39,905 nucleotides of DNA from Kordiimonas marina (GTDB lineage: Bacteria; Pseudomonadota; Alphaproteobacteria; Sphingomonadales; Kordiimonadaceae), in assembly GCF_023006325.1 (NCBI RefSeq), contig NZ_JAINDF010000009.1:1-39905 (forward strand). The letters run 5' to 3'. Both the position numbers and the translations under genes were made by a program. Below are positions 16,737 through 26,443 of this stretch, one piece after another (within the stretch, counting starts at the first letter, position 1; each line of letters opens with the position of its first letter). The notes below the pieces were generated by a model. That model searched no databases and was not told the DNA's origin. It saw nothing but the letters and a program-made list of their open reading frames with translations.

Positions 16737-16921
16737 ATGTGAAGCAGGAAAACAAAAAGGATGCGTGCCCGGCTTTCTTTTGGGAAGGAAGACCGGGCAC
16801 GCTTGCCCTATCGCGCTGCTCTTCCAGGGAGGGAAGAATCAACGAAAGGACCTCTAGGTGGGGGATAAGCCTCGCCGCCATGCTCAGCGGCTGGATGTCC
16901 ATGTGGACACTTCATTGTCAT

Positions 16922-16984
16922 CCCCTTGAACACTTTTGCCAAAGGGCTGTCGAATCCCCTTGAACAGTTCGGCCATACTGTTCA
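16922..16984. repeat. Left end of a 25-bp inverted repeat pair, plus a CCCCTTGAACA direct repeat
   Basis: The 25-bp unit at 16960-16984 begins TTGAACAGT, has the centre TCGGCCAT and ends ACTGTTCA; its exact reverse complement is at 22113-22137. The unit is itself a dyad with 8-bp arms and an 8-bp centre, the geometry of a tyrosine-recombinase core site. CCCCTTGAACA occurs at 16922-16932 and again at 16956-16966, 34 bp apart. The unit is about 80 bp beyond the stop of the giant membrane protein gene. No gene was found between 16737 and 17065. Confidence 0.7.
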
Positions 16985-17065
16985 GGGGGACTTCATTTGG
17001 AAAAACTGAGGAGTTGTAATAGTAGATTAGCGGTAATGTCGGTTTTGCAAGGGTGGAAACATCGG

Positions 17066-20000
17066 TCACTTTGGCAGATTTTTCTGCCCCCAGAAACGCA
17101 TCACGAACGATAGCGCCGCTGCGGTGGAAGGAATACCTGCCACCAGCAGGTTCATCACATCGCTATAATAGGACGTTACGAAGTAGGCAACGATGGCAAG
17201 CGTAATCAAGAGGGGTATGCGCACATAGAACCAGGCCGAACTCGAAATCTGCTGACGCCAAAGCTTGATCCGTTTCGGACTTTCTGCGCCGCGTATAAAC
17301 AGTGTGAAGCTGTCATTGGCAATTCTCAGCACCGGATCGAACCGGATAAGACCTCGGCGCAACAAATGTCCAGTCGCGGGATGCATAGGGTGAGCGCAGT
17401 CGCCCGTCGCCATGGAGTGCAATAGAACACGCTCGGCAATGGTGCATTCGTCCCATAACCGGCGATAGAATCCCCTGGCTAGGTCCTTAATCTTACTGGT
17501 GATCATGGCCCGATCGGTGATCGGATTTAACGGATCATCCGAAGACCGCCATTTCTTCAGAGCTTCACAGAATCTTATTGTCTCAAAGAAGGCGTTGCAT
17601 TCCCGCTCGATGAAAATATCTGGATTGTACCCCCGGTTCAGCCGTTGGGGGACGAAGGCCGGTGGCTTGCCGTAATATTTCAGGAACTGCTCCAGAACCA
17701 GTATCCAGCGGTGAATTTCATCAGCGGTCGGATCGGTCGAAGGCTCAACTACGCGGCGGGCATAGTTGTCCGGCTGCGTCAGTTTGTAGAGCGGTGAAAC
17801 GGTGACGATTAGGAACAAGATCAAGTCATTGTCACGACTTAGCGTCTCCAGAATTTTAAGCAAAAGCTGGCGGCGTGTCTCATCCTCAAGCGGCGGCTCG
17901 AACCCGGTAATACGGAAGTAATAGCCGCCAGGGTGCCCGCAACGCCAAAGCGGAAACTGACGCAACCAGTCATTCAGGCTATCGGTATCAAGGGATAGGT
18001 CAAGATCTTGACACCGATCATCCGGTATCTCCGCCATCTTGCCCTCAAAGACCCTCCGCACGCCGGGCTTCTTAAGAACCTCCTGAATCGCCTTCTCAAG
18101 CGTTTTTTGGCCGTCTGATTTGGGTTCATCGAGATGGTCAGGCACACGGATCATCATATGATGCCGTCCTGGATCGTTCTGCAAATGCTCCTTGCGTGGA
18201 AGGTCCTGAGGCGCCCCCGCAAGGGATGTTCCAAACAAATACTTGCCTACAACTTGAATGAAATAACCGAGGACACCCATTACGAGCACAGCCATGACAA
18301 GGATCATTACCCATTGCCGTGGCTTCAGCGACCCATCTTCATAAACAGAATTACAATCGTTTTCTGTCTGAGGCGAGGTGGAACAGGGGACCACTCCAGT
18401 GGACACACGATCCATATCACGAATCCGTAGATCGAGATTACTGAGTGCAGGGAACACTTGCCCCTGATAGTCAAACAAGCTGTTTCGCACATAGTCGGCA
18501 GGCCCACGATAAGCCGCGAATTCCTGACCATATGACCCAACCGGCAATAGGCCTCTCGCCAACCTCCCCTGCTGTGTCGTTCTGTCTGCAGTGTTAGGTT
18601 CGTTGATAGTGCAGTCCAAACCTTCCGCTTTTCCGTTGGCAAGAAGACACTGACTGTCCAGCATGTCAAACAAGGCCCTCGTCCGCCTGGTTTGGTCGCC
18701 TACATAAGTCTTGCTGACATAATGTTGATAGCGGTCGACCTGATAGAGCCAGAGGTCGTGAAAGATCAGCAGACCGGGCAAACCAACGAAGCAAAGAACA
18801 AGAACGATGCTCCGCCAATAGTAGCGGCGGGCAACGGCAGGGGCCGCAGTATCGCGCGTACAACCGTTGGGTTTCCAGATGTAGCCTGCCAACCAGAGCC
18901 AACCAAACAGGGTGATGGGAAGAAAGGCCAGCCCCACTAACCACTTTGCGGCATAGGCATCAATCCCCAGCCTGTCGATGTAGGCATGGGCAACGAATAC
19001 GGCCATAATGACGAGCAACCCCAGTAAAACGCCAGCGTCAGAAACCGGCAAGCTGCGAGGCCAGAGAAACGCCCAGGGGTCCAATTTCAACAGATATGCC
19101 AGGGCCTGCCAGCATAGTGCCAGGATCAGGATCCATACTGCATAGAGAGTAAACAGGGAGTATGCCATTGCGCCTGTCTGAATGGTCAGAAGGTCAACCC
19201 GCCCGAGATCATAAAAAACGATGACAGATAATGGGATATGTTTGAACTTCTCAGTAAAGGGTGTGACATAGCCTACATTTTCCGATCCGTCGTAGAAGAA
19301 GCGTGCCTTGCCCTCCCCCCCCGACCTGGCATCCAGAAGAACGGACATGTCCTGTCCATCTTCCATAGCGGCGAAGAAGTTCTCCCGGTCACGGCGATTG
19401 TCGTCGGTATGGAACAGGATGTCCCCGGTTTCACGATTGACAACCATGAAGCGGAACCCATCAGGCAGGACTGCCTTTTCAACCGTTGTCAGATAGAGCG
19501 CCATGGCGACGACTGCCACATCGCGGACAACAGGCCTGCTATCTTTATCCCAAAGTTTGCAGGCGTCTTTTATGTGAACTGGGCGAGATACTTCCGTTTC
19601 AAGTCCATTAGTCGTCAGGGAGCGGATACCATCGACATAGACCACATCTTTCGTGGTCGGTTTCTGCCTCCACGCGCCGCCATAAACGATCTTCCGGAAA
19701 TATTCCCGCCCGCCTAGGTTTAAGCCTGCGGGTACAGCTTGCCTTATCCGGGTGGACAAAATGTTGCCGCAAAGTTTGCCCGTTGGGGAAATGGCAAAAA
19801 TATCAATAGGCTGCAAATAGGCCTCGTTTCCTGCTTTGTTCGGAAGAAGTTTGATAGGAACGAATTTCGAGCATGAATCCGCTGAGCCACATGCCTTCTT
19901 ATTTTCCTCGCCTTTCAGTTGTTTCAGATAGACGGCATACGGGGTGCCGCCCCCAGGAGTTGCCACATTGAGGGAAGCCGACACGGCCAGTTCATCTTCT

Positions 20001-21205
20001 AGCCGGTCCCGAATCTTGCCAGCCATAGATTGGGCCGCGTCGGTGAAACCTTCCTCGGTTTGGAAATGCAGAAAGGTCACGACAACACTCTGTAAGAGCA
20101 AGCCGCTGCCGAGTAGACCGCTTGTCAGAAGGATATAGAGCGTGCCCATGCGGAAGGGCTCGGAAGGCCCTCGGAAGCGTAACTTGATGTAGGGCCATGC
20201 GAACAAGCCAAGCAGCAACACCCCCAAGAAGATATAGCTATAGCCCAGCCGGACTTTCCATTGGGTACGATTGAAATCCCTGGCCTTCACTATGCCGACG
20301 ATCGTCCATGTGTTACCCCACATGGGAGGGCACGGTTTGCGTTCTGGTTTGCAGACTGGTTCGGTAACTGAGGTTTTCAAACGGTATGGCAAGGCGAAGA
20401 TCAGATATTTCATGCTGCCCACATTGATCGGCACAACCAGATTTCCGGCGGCGCTCATAAGTGCGATATCGTTTGTCTTCGGTGTCAGTCCATCAAGCGA
20501 TACTCTTTGTGAACCGATCATCTGGTTCTCGAACTTCAGATGGCTGAAACGCAAGTTCCCCTGTGAGCCCACCTTCGCCCTATCGACCAGCGATGCATTG
20601 CCCGACTGGAAGAATACGGTGCCGTCCTCTCGGGCAATCGCAACGGCCTCAAACTGATCAAGGGCAAGGCTCGGATCGATCAGGTCTTGAAAGGGAATGG
20701 TGATTTGGAGGGCTTTGCCCGTCCCTGACCCTGACTGCGAGCCTCCCGCATCTTTCTGTGTTTTATCGCACTTGTGCCGTTTAGTTTCCCAAATGAAATC
20801 CGAAGATGTTGCGGTCAGTTTTGTTGTGTCCTCCTCTTTTCTTATTGTACCCGAATCTTCAGGCTTGCCCTCAGCACCCTCTGACTTACCATCTTCCGTG
20901 TTCTTGACTTTTTGCGAGTTCCCTTCGGTCTTCTCGCCGAAGTCCGCATTCCGATAAAAAGAAGTCGCTCGCAGTTGCTGTATTCCTGCCGTATCACCCA
21001 GGCACTGCACAGCATTGTAGGGATGCTCGAGATTTGCATCCAATTGCTTAGCAACGTCATTAAGTGCGCGGAAATTGCGTGCCTCGAAATAGGTTTGGCG
21101 CTGTGAGAGTGCGACAAGAAGATAGAGACCGCCGACTAGAAGGACGACGGCAAGCGTCATAACGGCAACCAGCATCCACCGGCCAGATGTATGTTTCTCA
21201 TTCAT
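17066..21205 (-). CDS. Giant multi-pass membrane protein with Cache-like sensor regions
   Basis: About 1379 residues from the ATG at 21205; an in-frame GTG at 21220 would add five. An N-terminal helix near 10-33 is followed by a long extracytoplasmic part, a helix pair (SYIFLGVLLLGLFAWPYI and TLYILLTSGLLGSGLLL), then a second extracytoplasmic region with GGREYFRKI and paired cysteines, which resembles a dCache ligand-binding domain. Four to five further helices occupy about 685-860, another follows near 990-1010, then a cytoplasmic C-terminal region, and two last helices near the end. No Walker motif, kinase, HAMP or methyl-accepting region is visible, so the output is unknown. It shares a 5.2-kb inverted-repeat-bounded unit with a tyrosine recombinase. 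A membrane sensor is the safest description. Confidence 0.65.
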   Translation of the reverse strand: MNEKHTSGRWMLVAVMTLAVVLLVGGLYLLVALSQRQTYFEARNFRALNDVAKQLDANLEHPYNAVQCLGDTAGIQQLRATSFYRNADFGEKTEGNSQKVKNTEDGKSEGAEGKPEDSGTIRKEEDTTKLTATSSDFIWETKRHKCDKTQKDAGGSQSGSGTGKALQITIPFQDLIDPSLALDQFEAVAIAREDGTVFFQSGNASLVDRAKVGSQGNLRFSHLKFENQMIGSQRVSLDGLTPKTNDIALMSAAGNLVVPINVGSMKYLIFALPYRLKTSVTEPVCKPERKPCPPMWGNTWTIVGIVKARDFNRTQWKVRLGYSYIFLGVLLLGLFAWPYIKLRFRGPSEPFRMGTLYILLTSGLLGSGLLLQSVVVTFLHFQTEEGFTDAAQSMAGKIRDRLEDELAVSASLNVATPGGGTPYAVYLKQLKGEENKKACGSADSCSKFVPIKLLPNKAGNEAYLQPIDIFAISPTGKLCGNILSTRIRQAVPAGLNLGGREYFRKIVYGGAWRQKPTTKDVVYVDGIRSLTTNGLETEVSRPVHIKDACKLWDKDSRPVVRDVAVVAMALYLTTVEKAVLPDGFRFMVVNRETGDILFHTDDNRRDRENFFAAMEDGQDMSVLLDARSGGEGKARFFYDGSENVGYVTPFTEKFKHIPLSVIVFYDLGRVDLLTIQTGAMAYSLFTLYAVWILILALCWQALAYLLKLDPWAFLWPRSLPVSDAGVLLGLLVIMAVFVAHAYIDRLGIDAYAAKWLVGLAFLPITLFGWLWLAGYIWKPNGCTRDTAAPAVARRYYWRSIVLVLCFVGLPGLLIFHDLWLYQVDRYQHYVSKTYVGDQTRRTRALFDMLDSQCLLANGKAEGLDCTINEPNTADRTTQQGRLARGLLPVGSYGQEFAAYRGPADYVRNSLFDYQGQVFPALSNLDLRIRDMDRVSTGVVPCSTSPQTENDCNSVYEDGSLKPRQWVMILVMAVLVMGVLGYFIQVVGKYLFGTSLAGAPQDLPRKEHLQNDPGRHHMMIRVPDHLDEPKSDGQKTLEKAIQEVLKKPGVRRVFEGKMAEIPDDRCQDLDLSLDTDSLNDWLRQFPLWRCGHPGGYYFRITGFEPPLEDETRRQLLLKILETLSRDNDLILFLIVTVSPLYKLTQPDNYARRVVEPSTDPTADEIHRWILVLEQFLKYYGKPPAFVPQRLNRGYNPDIFIERECNAFFETIRFCEALKKWRSSDDPLNPITDRAMITSKIKDLARGFYRRLWDECTIAERVLLHSMATGDCAHPMHPATGHLLRRGLIRFDPVLRIANDSFTLFIRGAESPKRIKLWRQQISSSAWFYVRIPLLITLAIVAYFVTSYYSDVMNLLVAGIPSTAAALSFVMRFWGQKNLPK

Positions 21206-21457
21206 CGAGAAACTCGCCACGCAATATTTTGATGAGTTTTCTCAACTATAAATAGTCTAAGTACGCAAAAAAATCAACAAATAAGAGAAAGTTTTGTTCC
21301 ACTGTTGCAATCATAGATTAACGAAAGTGTACGAATGCCATAAAGCCACTTAATTCGAAGGGGCGGTTGCAATGAGAGCCCATCAATAAAAATGCGATGG
21401 AGGCTCGTGCTTTGATTTAATGCCACCTGCAGTAGCTTCATTGCATTATATATCTTG
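21206..21457. other. Intergenic region between the membrane protein and recombinase genes
   Basis: No gene was found in these 252 bases. On the minus strand, GAGCC-TC-CATC pairs with GATGGGCTC around an AT-rich loop (about 21375-21405), a bulged hairpin that might end the recombinase transcript; it has no clean T-run. The AT-rich stretch 21240-21290 probably holds the promoter of the membrane-protein gene. Confidence 0.3.
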
Positions 21458-22066
21458 CTAATCGCCCTTCCCCTCAACAAACCCCCTCCACAACTGGTTG
21501 GCAAATTGTCGTTCTTCCGGCCCCGTCGCATTGGTGTAAATTGCGGTGGTATGCATGTGCGTGTGGCCAAGCCACTTCTGCACCATATTGAGCGGTACAC
21601 CCGCCTGGATCGCAGACACTCCTAAACTATGCCGCAGCCCCCTAGGGCTTGCGTGGATGCCCTCGATACCCGCTAGGTCCATAACACCTTTCACTCGGGA
21701 CCAGCCGGTCGTTCGGCACCATGGCCAAAGAGGTCGATTTACGCCCGGGGCGCTTTGTTGAGCATCTTTAATACCGTGTACCCTATCCAACACCTTCAGC
21801 AGCTCTTCCGGGACTGGCACAGGCCGGTACTGGCCTTTCTGACGCTTTTTCAAACACTCGAAGACAATGGCCTGCCCCTCAAAATCTATGCGCATAGGTG
21901 TAAGGGCCAGAACTTCTGAGATACGAGCTCCCGTATAGGCCAATACTGAACAGAAGGTCATGACTTCCGGTTCAGCCGATGCAGCAACCTCCAGAAATGC
22001 TTGCCGTTCTGAAAGGTTGAGATATTTACGATTGCCGCAAGCATCATAAACAAGAGATGTCGTCAT
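21458..22066 (-). CDS. Compact tyrosine recombinase (catalytic domain only)
   Basis: About 202 residues from the ATG at 22066; GTG codons at 22075 and 22078 are alternatives. All expected catalytic elements are seen: Arg in YTGARISEVLAL (about 48), HASPRGLRHSLG (His-x-x-Arg), and WLGHTHMHTTAIY (His and the Tyr nucleophile). The N-terminal core-binding domain found in most integrases is absent, as in short recombinases seen on plasmids and transposons. The gene starts about 47 bp from the right 25-bp inverted repeat, whose dyad structure fits a core site. It could invert the 5.2-kb segment or resolve multimers. Confidence 0.9.
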   Translation of the reverse strand: MTTSLVYDACGNRKYLNLSERQAFLEVAASAEPEVMTFCSVLAYTGARISEVLALTPMRIDFEGQAIVFECLKKRQKGQYRPVPVPEELLKVLDRVHGIKDAQQSAPGVNRPLWPWCRTTGWSRVKGVMDLAGIEGIHASPRGLRHSLGVSAIQAGVPLNMVQKWLGHTHMHTTAIYTNATGPEERQFANQLWRGFVEGKGD

Positions 22067-22112
22067 GATATCCACCACTCAAAACAAACACAGTTGACAT
22101 CAAACCTGAATA

Positions 22113-22137
22113 TGAACAGTATGGCCGAACTGTTCAA
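22113..22137. repeat. Right end of the 25-bp inverted repeat pair
   Basis: Exact reverse complement of 16960-16984: TGAACAGT, centre ATGGCCGA, then ACTGTTCAA. It sits upstream of the recombinase gene, where it might also act as an operator. A plus-strand TTGACA at 22094-22099 is close by but has no good -10 partner. Confidence 0.75.
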
Positions 22138-22478
22138 AATGGCGCGTTTCTGCGGAAAACTCATTCTTTTCATCATACCATACCCTCGGCGGGGCCGCGC
22201 GGTCGGCCGACCTCCGGATAGGTCTTCCACTTTGTTTTCGCTTTCTAGATGCCTGTGGCGAACGCTGGCTGCAAAATCATTGGCCGCACAACAGATATAG
22301 TCGGTGTCGTGAAGAGTAACAGTATGTCACCCAACAGTGCACAAAAGAGCTACTAAACGCTCCCTCATATAGGGTACGTTCAGGTTCCACTGGCTATTCT
22401 TGCCAGCCAAGGCAAGGGGTTGTCTTATGGGGCAGCTATAATACAATGATGTTATAACAATATGGCACAATAATACTT
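22138..22478 (+). promoter_or_regulatory. Upstream region of the inositol cluster
   Basis: No gene is apparent in these 341 bases. TATAAT at 22437-22442 lies about 37 bp before the ino1 start but lacks a well-spaced -35 box. CTTGCC-AGCCAA-GGCAAG (22399-22416) is a small dyad upstream that could be an activator or repressor site. Base composition changes to AT-rich near 22430, in line with a junction between DNA of different origin. Confidence 0.3.
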
Positions 22479-23555
22479 ATGAAAAACATTCGGATAGCTA
22501 TTGCCGGTATAGGCAACTGTGCAAGTGCTCTGATTCAAGGCGTTGAATACTACAAGAACACAGACGACGAGCCAATTGGCGTCATGCCAGAGCTCGGAGG
22601 ATATACTATTCCCAATCTCGAATTCGTTGTTGGCTTTGATGTACACAAAGACAAGGTAGGCAAGTCTCTTGGCGAATCCATTTTTGTTGCCCCAAACTGT
22701 GTGGAATTTCTGCACAACGCCGATTCACAGACAGGACAAGTGCTAAAGGGTGAGGTGTTAGATGGCTTGGACAGCGCGATCGGAGAATTCGTGCCAACAG
22801 ATCAATCACAGCAACCAGTTGATCTCGAAGAGGTGTTCCGTAAATACGAAATCGATGTATTGATTATATTACTTCCAACAGGATCCCAAAAAGCAGCCGA
22901 GTATTATGCGCGAGCAGCAATTGCAGCGGGCTGCGCTGTCGTAAATGGTATGCCTGCGGCCATCGCGAACAACGAAGAACTGATTAAACAGGCGGAAGAC
23001 AAAAAAGTGCCTATCATTGGGGATGATATTAAATCTCAGATTGGCGCAACCATCACACACCGCGCGCTTACAAACCTCTTCCCAATACGGCATGCAATTG
23101 TGGACCGCACCATCCAACTCGATTGGGGAGGTGATATGGACTTCCGCAACCTCACCAGTAATCAGCGTTACGACACGGGAGGGAAACGCCGTTCGAAGAC
23201 AGAAGCTGTCATTGATGGACTTCCAAATAGGGACACGATCGAAGCCCATGTATCAGCCGTAGACTACATTCCGTTCCTTAAGAACCAGAAAGAAGCATAT
23301 ACACGAATTGAAGGACGAATCTTTGGAGGAAAATCTGTACGGCTCGATCTTATGATTCAGGTACAAGACGCATATAACTCTGCAGGCATTCTGGTAGATG
23401 CGCTACGAGTGGCTATGGTTGGTAAGCAGCGTAGCGTGGGGGGAGTAATTCATTCCGCAGCATCATTATTCAACAAACGTCCGCCGAAACAACTACCAGA
23501 CACGCTTGCAAATGAACGACTACAGAAGTTTCTTAACGGCGAGTTAGACAACTAG
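22479..23555 (+). CDS. ino1: Inositol-3-phosphate synthase
   Basis: This 358-residue protein matches the prokaryotic Ino1/MIPS family: NAD-binding IAIAGIGNCASALIQG at the N-terminus, LIILLPTGSQKAAEYYA, the conserved GDDIKSQIGATITHRAL around residues 186-202, and QVQDAYNSAGILVDALR in the C-terminal part. It converts glucose-6-phosphate to inositol-3-phosphate with bound NAD. Length is normal for the actinobacterial/archaeal type. The next gene, a methyltransferase, begins 2 bp after the stop, so they are co-transcribed. Such a synthase is uncommon as mobile-island cargo. No inositol monophosphatase gene is present locally. Confidence 0.93.
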   Translation: MKNIRIAIAGIGNCASALIQGVEYYKNTDDEPIGVMPELGGYTIPNLEFVVGFDVHKDKVGKSLGESIFVAPNCVEFLHNADSQTGQVLKGEVLDGLDSAIGEFVPTDQSQQPVDLEEVFRKYEIDVLIILLPTGSQKAAEYYARAAIAAGCAVVNGMPAAIANNEELIKQAEDKKVPIIGDDIKSQIGATITHRALTNLFPIRHAIVDRTIQLDWGGDMDFRNLTSNQRYDTGGKRRSKTEAVIDGLPNRDTIEAHVSAVDYIPFLKNQKEAYTRIEGRIFGGKSVRLDLMIQVQDAYNSAGILVDALRVAMVGKQRSVGGVIHSAASLFNKRPPKQLPDTLANERLQKFLNGELDN

Positions 23556-23557
23556 AT

Positions 23558-24439
23558 ATGGAATATCAAGACGTAGTGCGTGATGTGTTGTCACGCTCAG
23601 ATCTCAAAGAGTTTGTTGTAAAAAACTTCAGGGTGTCGATGACCAATCTCGGTTTTACCGAACCACTGCTAAGTGAATTCCTAGACAACATCGACAATCT
23701 TGATCTCGATGCTTTCATCGCGAGGCATAAAGAAGAGCTGGCACGCGTTGAGCTCGGACATTTTTTTGATGAGCTCGTGCCACCATTCTTTGAGAAATAT
23801 ATCCTTCCTGAAGTGCCCAAGGGAGGGAAAGTGCTTGATCTTGGCTGCGGCCGAGGGACACTCATAAAACTTCTCGTCGACCGAGGTATAAACTCTGAAA
23901 TCGTAGGTCTTGATATTATAGAAGCTTCTGAGTGGGAAGATATCTCGCCTGACGATGCTCGTCTTTGTGTAGTACAAGAGGAAGACTTCGTATCGTTCAT
24001 CGAAAAAGAACAGCCTGACGCCGTGGTTGCAACATGGGTATTCCATCATATGGAATACGAACAGCAAGTCAGATACCTGGAGTCCTTGTACAAGGTGCTC
24101 AAGGGCGGTTCAGTCATCGTACTCCTTGAAGACGCATATGCAGACACCATTCCCCCAGAAATGCGCCAAGAGCGACACGATGCCCTCATGCAGTGGAGCA
24201 AGGAAGATCGTCTCAAGATTATGGGTGCATACGATTGGATTGCGAACCGCATCTTTAGCATGAGAACCACCATGCCAGTACCCTTCGCATACCGCACGGT
24301 TGAAGAATGGAATGAAGTGCTTAAGAAGGCAGGTTTCGCTCCAATAAAAGATCGCTATATTGGCTTTCCTGATAACCAAGACGTGCATACACCGCGATCA
24401 GTAATCGTTGCGAGTAGAGCTCTCGATAATATCATTTGA
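23558..24439 (+). CDS. Class I SAM-dependent methyltransferase
   Basis: This 293-residue protein has the glycine-rich SAM motif GGKVLDLGCGRGTLIKLL (about 90-107), an acidic residue after the second strand (IVGLDII), and motif IV-like PDAVVATWVFHHM followed by LKGGSVIVLLED. The first 80 residues form a helical extension. It is placed 2 bp after ino1, so an inositol compound or a derived lipid or phosphate is a reasonable substrate guess, for example O-methylation of an inositol. The sequence alone does not prove this. The downstream gap (24440-24690) has an AT-rich region with T-runs and no gene. Confidence 0.85.
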   Translation: MEYQDVVRDVLSRSDLKEFVVKNFRVSMTNLGFTEPLLSEFLDNIDNLDLDAFIARHKEELARVELGHFFDELVPPFFEKYILPEVPKGGKVLDLGCGRGTLIKLLVDRGINSEIVGLDIIEASEWEDISPDDARLCVVQEEDFVSFIEKEQPDAVVATWVFHHMEYEQQVRYLESLYKVLKGGSVIVLLEDAYADTIPPEMRQERHDALMQWSKEDRLKIMGAYDWIANRIFSMRTTMPVPFAYRTVEEWNEVLKKAGFAPIKDRYIGFPDNQDVHTPRSVIVASRALDNII

Positions 24440-24690
24440 TATATTTTTTGTGTACCCCCGAAACGTGAGTTCGTGCCTGAGCAATGATTGGTCATACGAT
24501 CCATTCCTATGCAGAGATCTCGGCCTAAATCCATCGAGGGCTCGATTTCGCTCAAGCCTCTCAAGTATAATCATTCCCTATATGTCGCCACTCCGCAGGA
24601 TTCTCTACTATATGAATGCTTGTACAATTTACAATTTTAAGCAAAGATCGCAAAAGTAGGAGCTAGGAAATCCCACCAAATAGGTTCGCC

Positions 24691-25755
24691 ATGACGCAAG
24701 AACAGACGCAAGAGCTTGCGACAATTTTGCCTCAAGATAAATTTGAGGCAATCTTTGGCAGCGGCATAGAAATAGAAAAATACATACTTCCATCTGGCAA
24801 TTTTTTTTCCCGATTATATGAAGAACAGAAAGAGTATTTTAAGCAACTAAAGAGCAGACAAGTCGAAACAAGTATCTTTGACCGGATATCGATGTACGCT
24901 GCGACGTTAACCTCTGCTTCCCGCCATATGTTGCTATGGGTTTTCTTATCTATAGCGGTAAGCGTTATAGGAGGCACAGTGGGCAGCTGCGGAGGTCTAC
25001 TATCCTACGGGTGCGGATTTAGTAAGTTTGAACAAACAAAAATTCATCACGCGCTTCATTCCCTGAAACAGCCAAATGAGCTAGCCGGCGGCAATACCTC
25101 AGAAAATACTCCCAATATAACAACTACCCCAAGCGACCAATTGCAGTCCCAAGCCGATGAGATATCTGTGAAAGAACTGAGCGGGCACAAATTCAACGTT
25201 GCCGCATTTCAAGCTCTATTGGTAACATTTGCTTTTATCCTCGCATTCACACGATGGCAAATTGGTAATCGTCAGTCAGGAATGTCAGAGCTATTCGAAC
25301 GTAAAAAGGAGGTAAACCTCCTAATTCTTGGCGGGGACTCAAAACTGAAGCAACTTGTGTCTGGAGCCACGAGCTTCAAACACTCGACCCAAGCTCAAAA
25401 TAACAAAACAATCACCCCAGAAGAGTGTCGTGCATATTTTAATGAAATAACTTACAATAAAAGGAAGGCTTCTGATATAGATTTCGATGAAAAGATGTTT
25501 ACTTTTCTTGAACTAGACAACTTGGAATTCGCTTTTTCGAAATATAAATCCGGTTTACTTGATGCGGAGCAAATGTATAGATCGTGTGAAATATTTGAAT
25601 CGCGATGCCTAAACGAAGACTTCAGATACCTGGCCGCAATGCAAGGGTTTTCCTTTTACACTGAAGACTTTCACCGAGTATTGGGATCCCTACTGGTAAG
25701 AGGGTATTTCTTTAGCCAGAATCAGAAAAACGCCGATGACGAAACAGTTATTTAA
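24691..25755 (+). CDS. Membrane protein of unknown function beside an ABC transporter
   Basis: This 354-residue protein has two clear transmembrane helices, MLLWVFLSIAVSVIGGTVG (about 80-98) and AFQALLVTFAFILAFTRW (about 170-187). Between them is a roughly 70-residue Ser/Thr/Asn-rich segment that is probably periplasmic. The C-terminal 160 residues are soluble, charged and unrecognised. Its end overlaps the start of the ABC ATPase gene by 20 bp, so the products are likely coupled. It may be an accessory or regulatory subunit of the transporter. Confidence 0.65.
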   Translation: MTQEQTQELATILPQDKFEAIFGSGIEIEKYILPSGNFFSRLYEEQKEYFKQLKSRQVETSIFDRISMYAATLTSASRHMLLWVFLSIAVSVIGGTVGSCGGLLSYGCGFSKFEQTKIHHALHSLKQPNELAGGNTSENTPNITTTPSDQLQSQADEISVKELSGHKFNVAAFQALLVTFAFILAFTRWQIGNRQSGMSELFERKKEVNLLILGGDSKLKQLVSGATSFKHSTQAQNNKTITPEECRAYFNEITYNKRKASDIDFDEKMFTFLELDNLEFAFSKYKSGLLDAEQMYRSCEIFESRCLNEDFRYLAAMQGFSFYTEDFHRVLGSLLVRGYFFSQNQKNADDETVI

Positions 25756-26443
25756 TATACAAAACTTTAGCTTCTCCTACTCTTCCCCAAATGATGGGGC
25801 CTGGCAGTTAGATATACCAAATTTTACCATTGGCACACAGGAGCTTTGCCTTGTCAGTGGCGACAATATGTCTGGAAAAACCACATTCTTAAATCTGATT
25901 GGCGGCCTTCTGCCACTGAGCAGTTGTGTTGGGACGATGCATGTATACGATCATATAATTGAGCATCGAGAAGAACTTCTACCTCATTCGATATTGCTTT
26001 CCACCGATGACAAAATGTTTCCTGAGTTATCTGTCTGGGAAAACGTCTATATTGCATTGCCTCATTTCCCGCTCTCTCAGAAAAATAACCTGATAAAAAA
26101 TCTGAATGATTTCTTGCAAGAGAGTGACATCTTCTCCTCTGATATTCTCAACATCGCACTAGGTAATCTGTCCAGTGGGGGAAGAGCCTTGGTAAAACTA
26201 GGAAGAGCTTATGCCTCCAATCAACCGCTAGTAATTATTGATGAAATATCGAGCTTCCTCGATGCTAAAAGAGCATCATATTTTTTAGATAAAGTAATAG
26301 CTCTAAAAGAGACAGGACGATCCGTAATCGTAGTATCTCACAATGAGCGAGACCGTAAGCATCTTCTTAGCCACGATGAGACAAGAGCATATCATATCTC
26401 TCGCAAGCTTGATAAGTCCACACTCATGAAATTGGACGTATGA
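25736..26443 (+). CDS. ABC transporter ATP-binding protein, half-size
   Basis: This 235-residue protein has Walker A SGDNMSGKTT (about 42-51), an unusual Q-loop region (LLSTDDKMFPELSVWENV, no Gln), signature LSSGG, Walker B PLVIIDEISSFLD and H-loop VVSHNERD. ATPases partnering RbsC-type permeases are normally about 500 residues with two nucleotide-binding domains. This single-domain form would have to act as a homodimer. It overlaps its neighbours on both sides (20 bp and 4 bp), fixing it in one operon with the permease. Confidence 0.88.
   Translation: MTKQLFNIQNFSFSYSSPNDGAWQLDIPNFTIGTQELCLVSGDNMSGKTTFLNLIGGLLPLSSCVGTMHVYDHIIEHREELLPHSILLSTDDKMFPELSVWENVYIALPHFPLSQKNNLIKNLNDFLQESDIFSSDILNIALGNLSSGGRALVKLGRAYASNQPLVIIDEISSFLDAKRASYFLDKVIALKETGRSVIVVSHNERDRKHLLSHDETRAYHISRKLDKSTLMKLDV

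Noticed and set aside
16739-16963. ORF after the RuvC-like gene
   Set aside because: It starts inside the terminator region, has low-quality sequence and no ribosome site; likely non-coding.
22094-22300. Short ORF starting in the right inverted repeat
   Set aside because: The matching peptide at both repeats follows from the shared DNA repeat, and the rest has no protein-like features.
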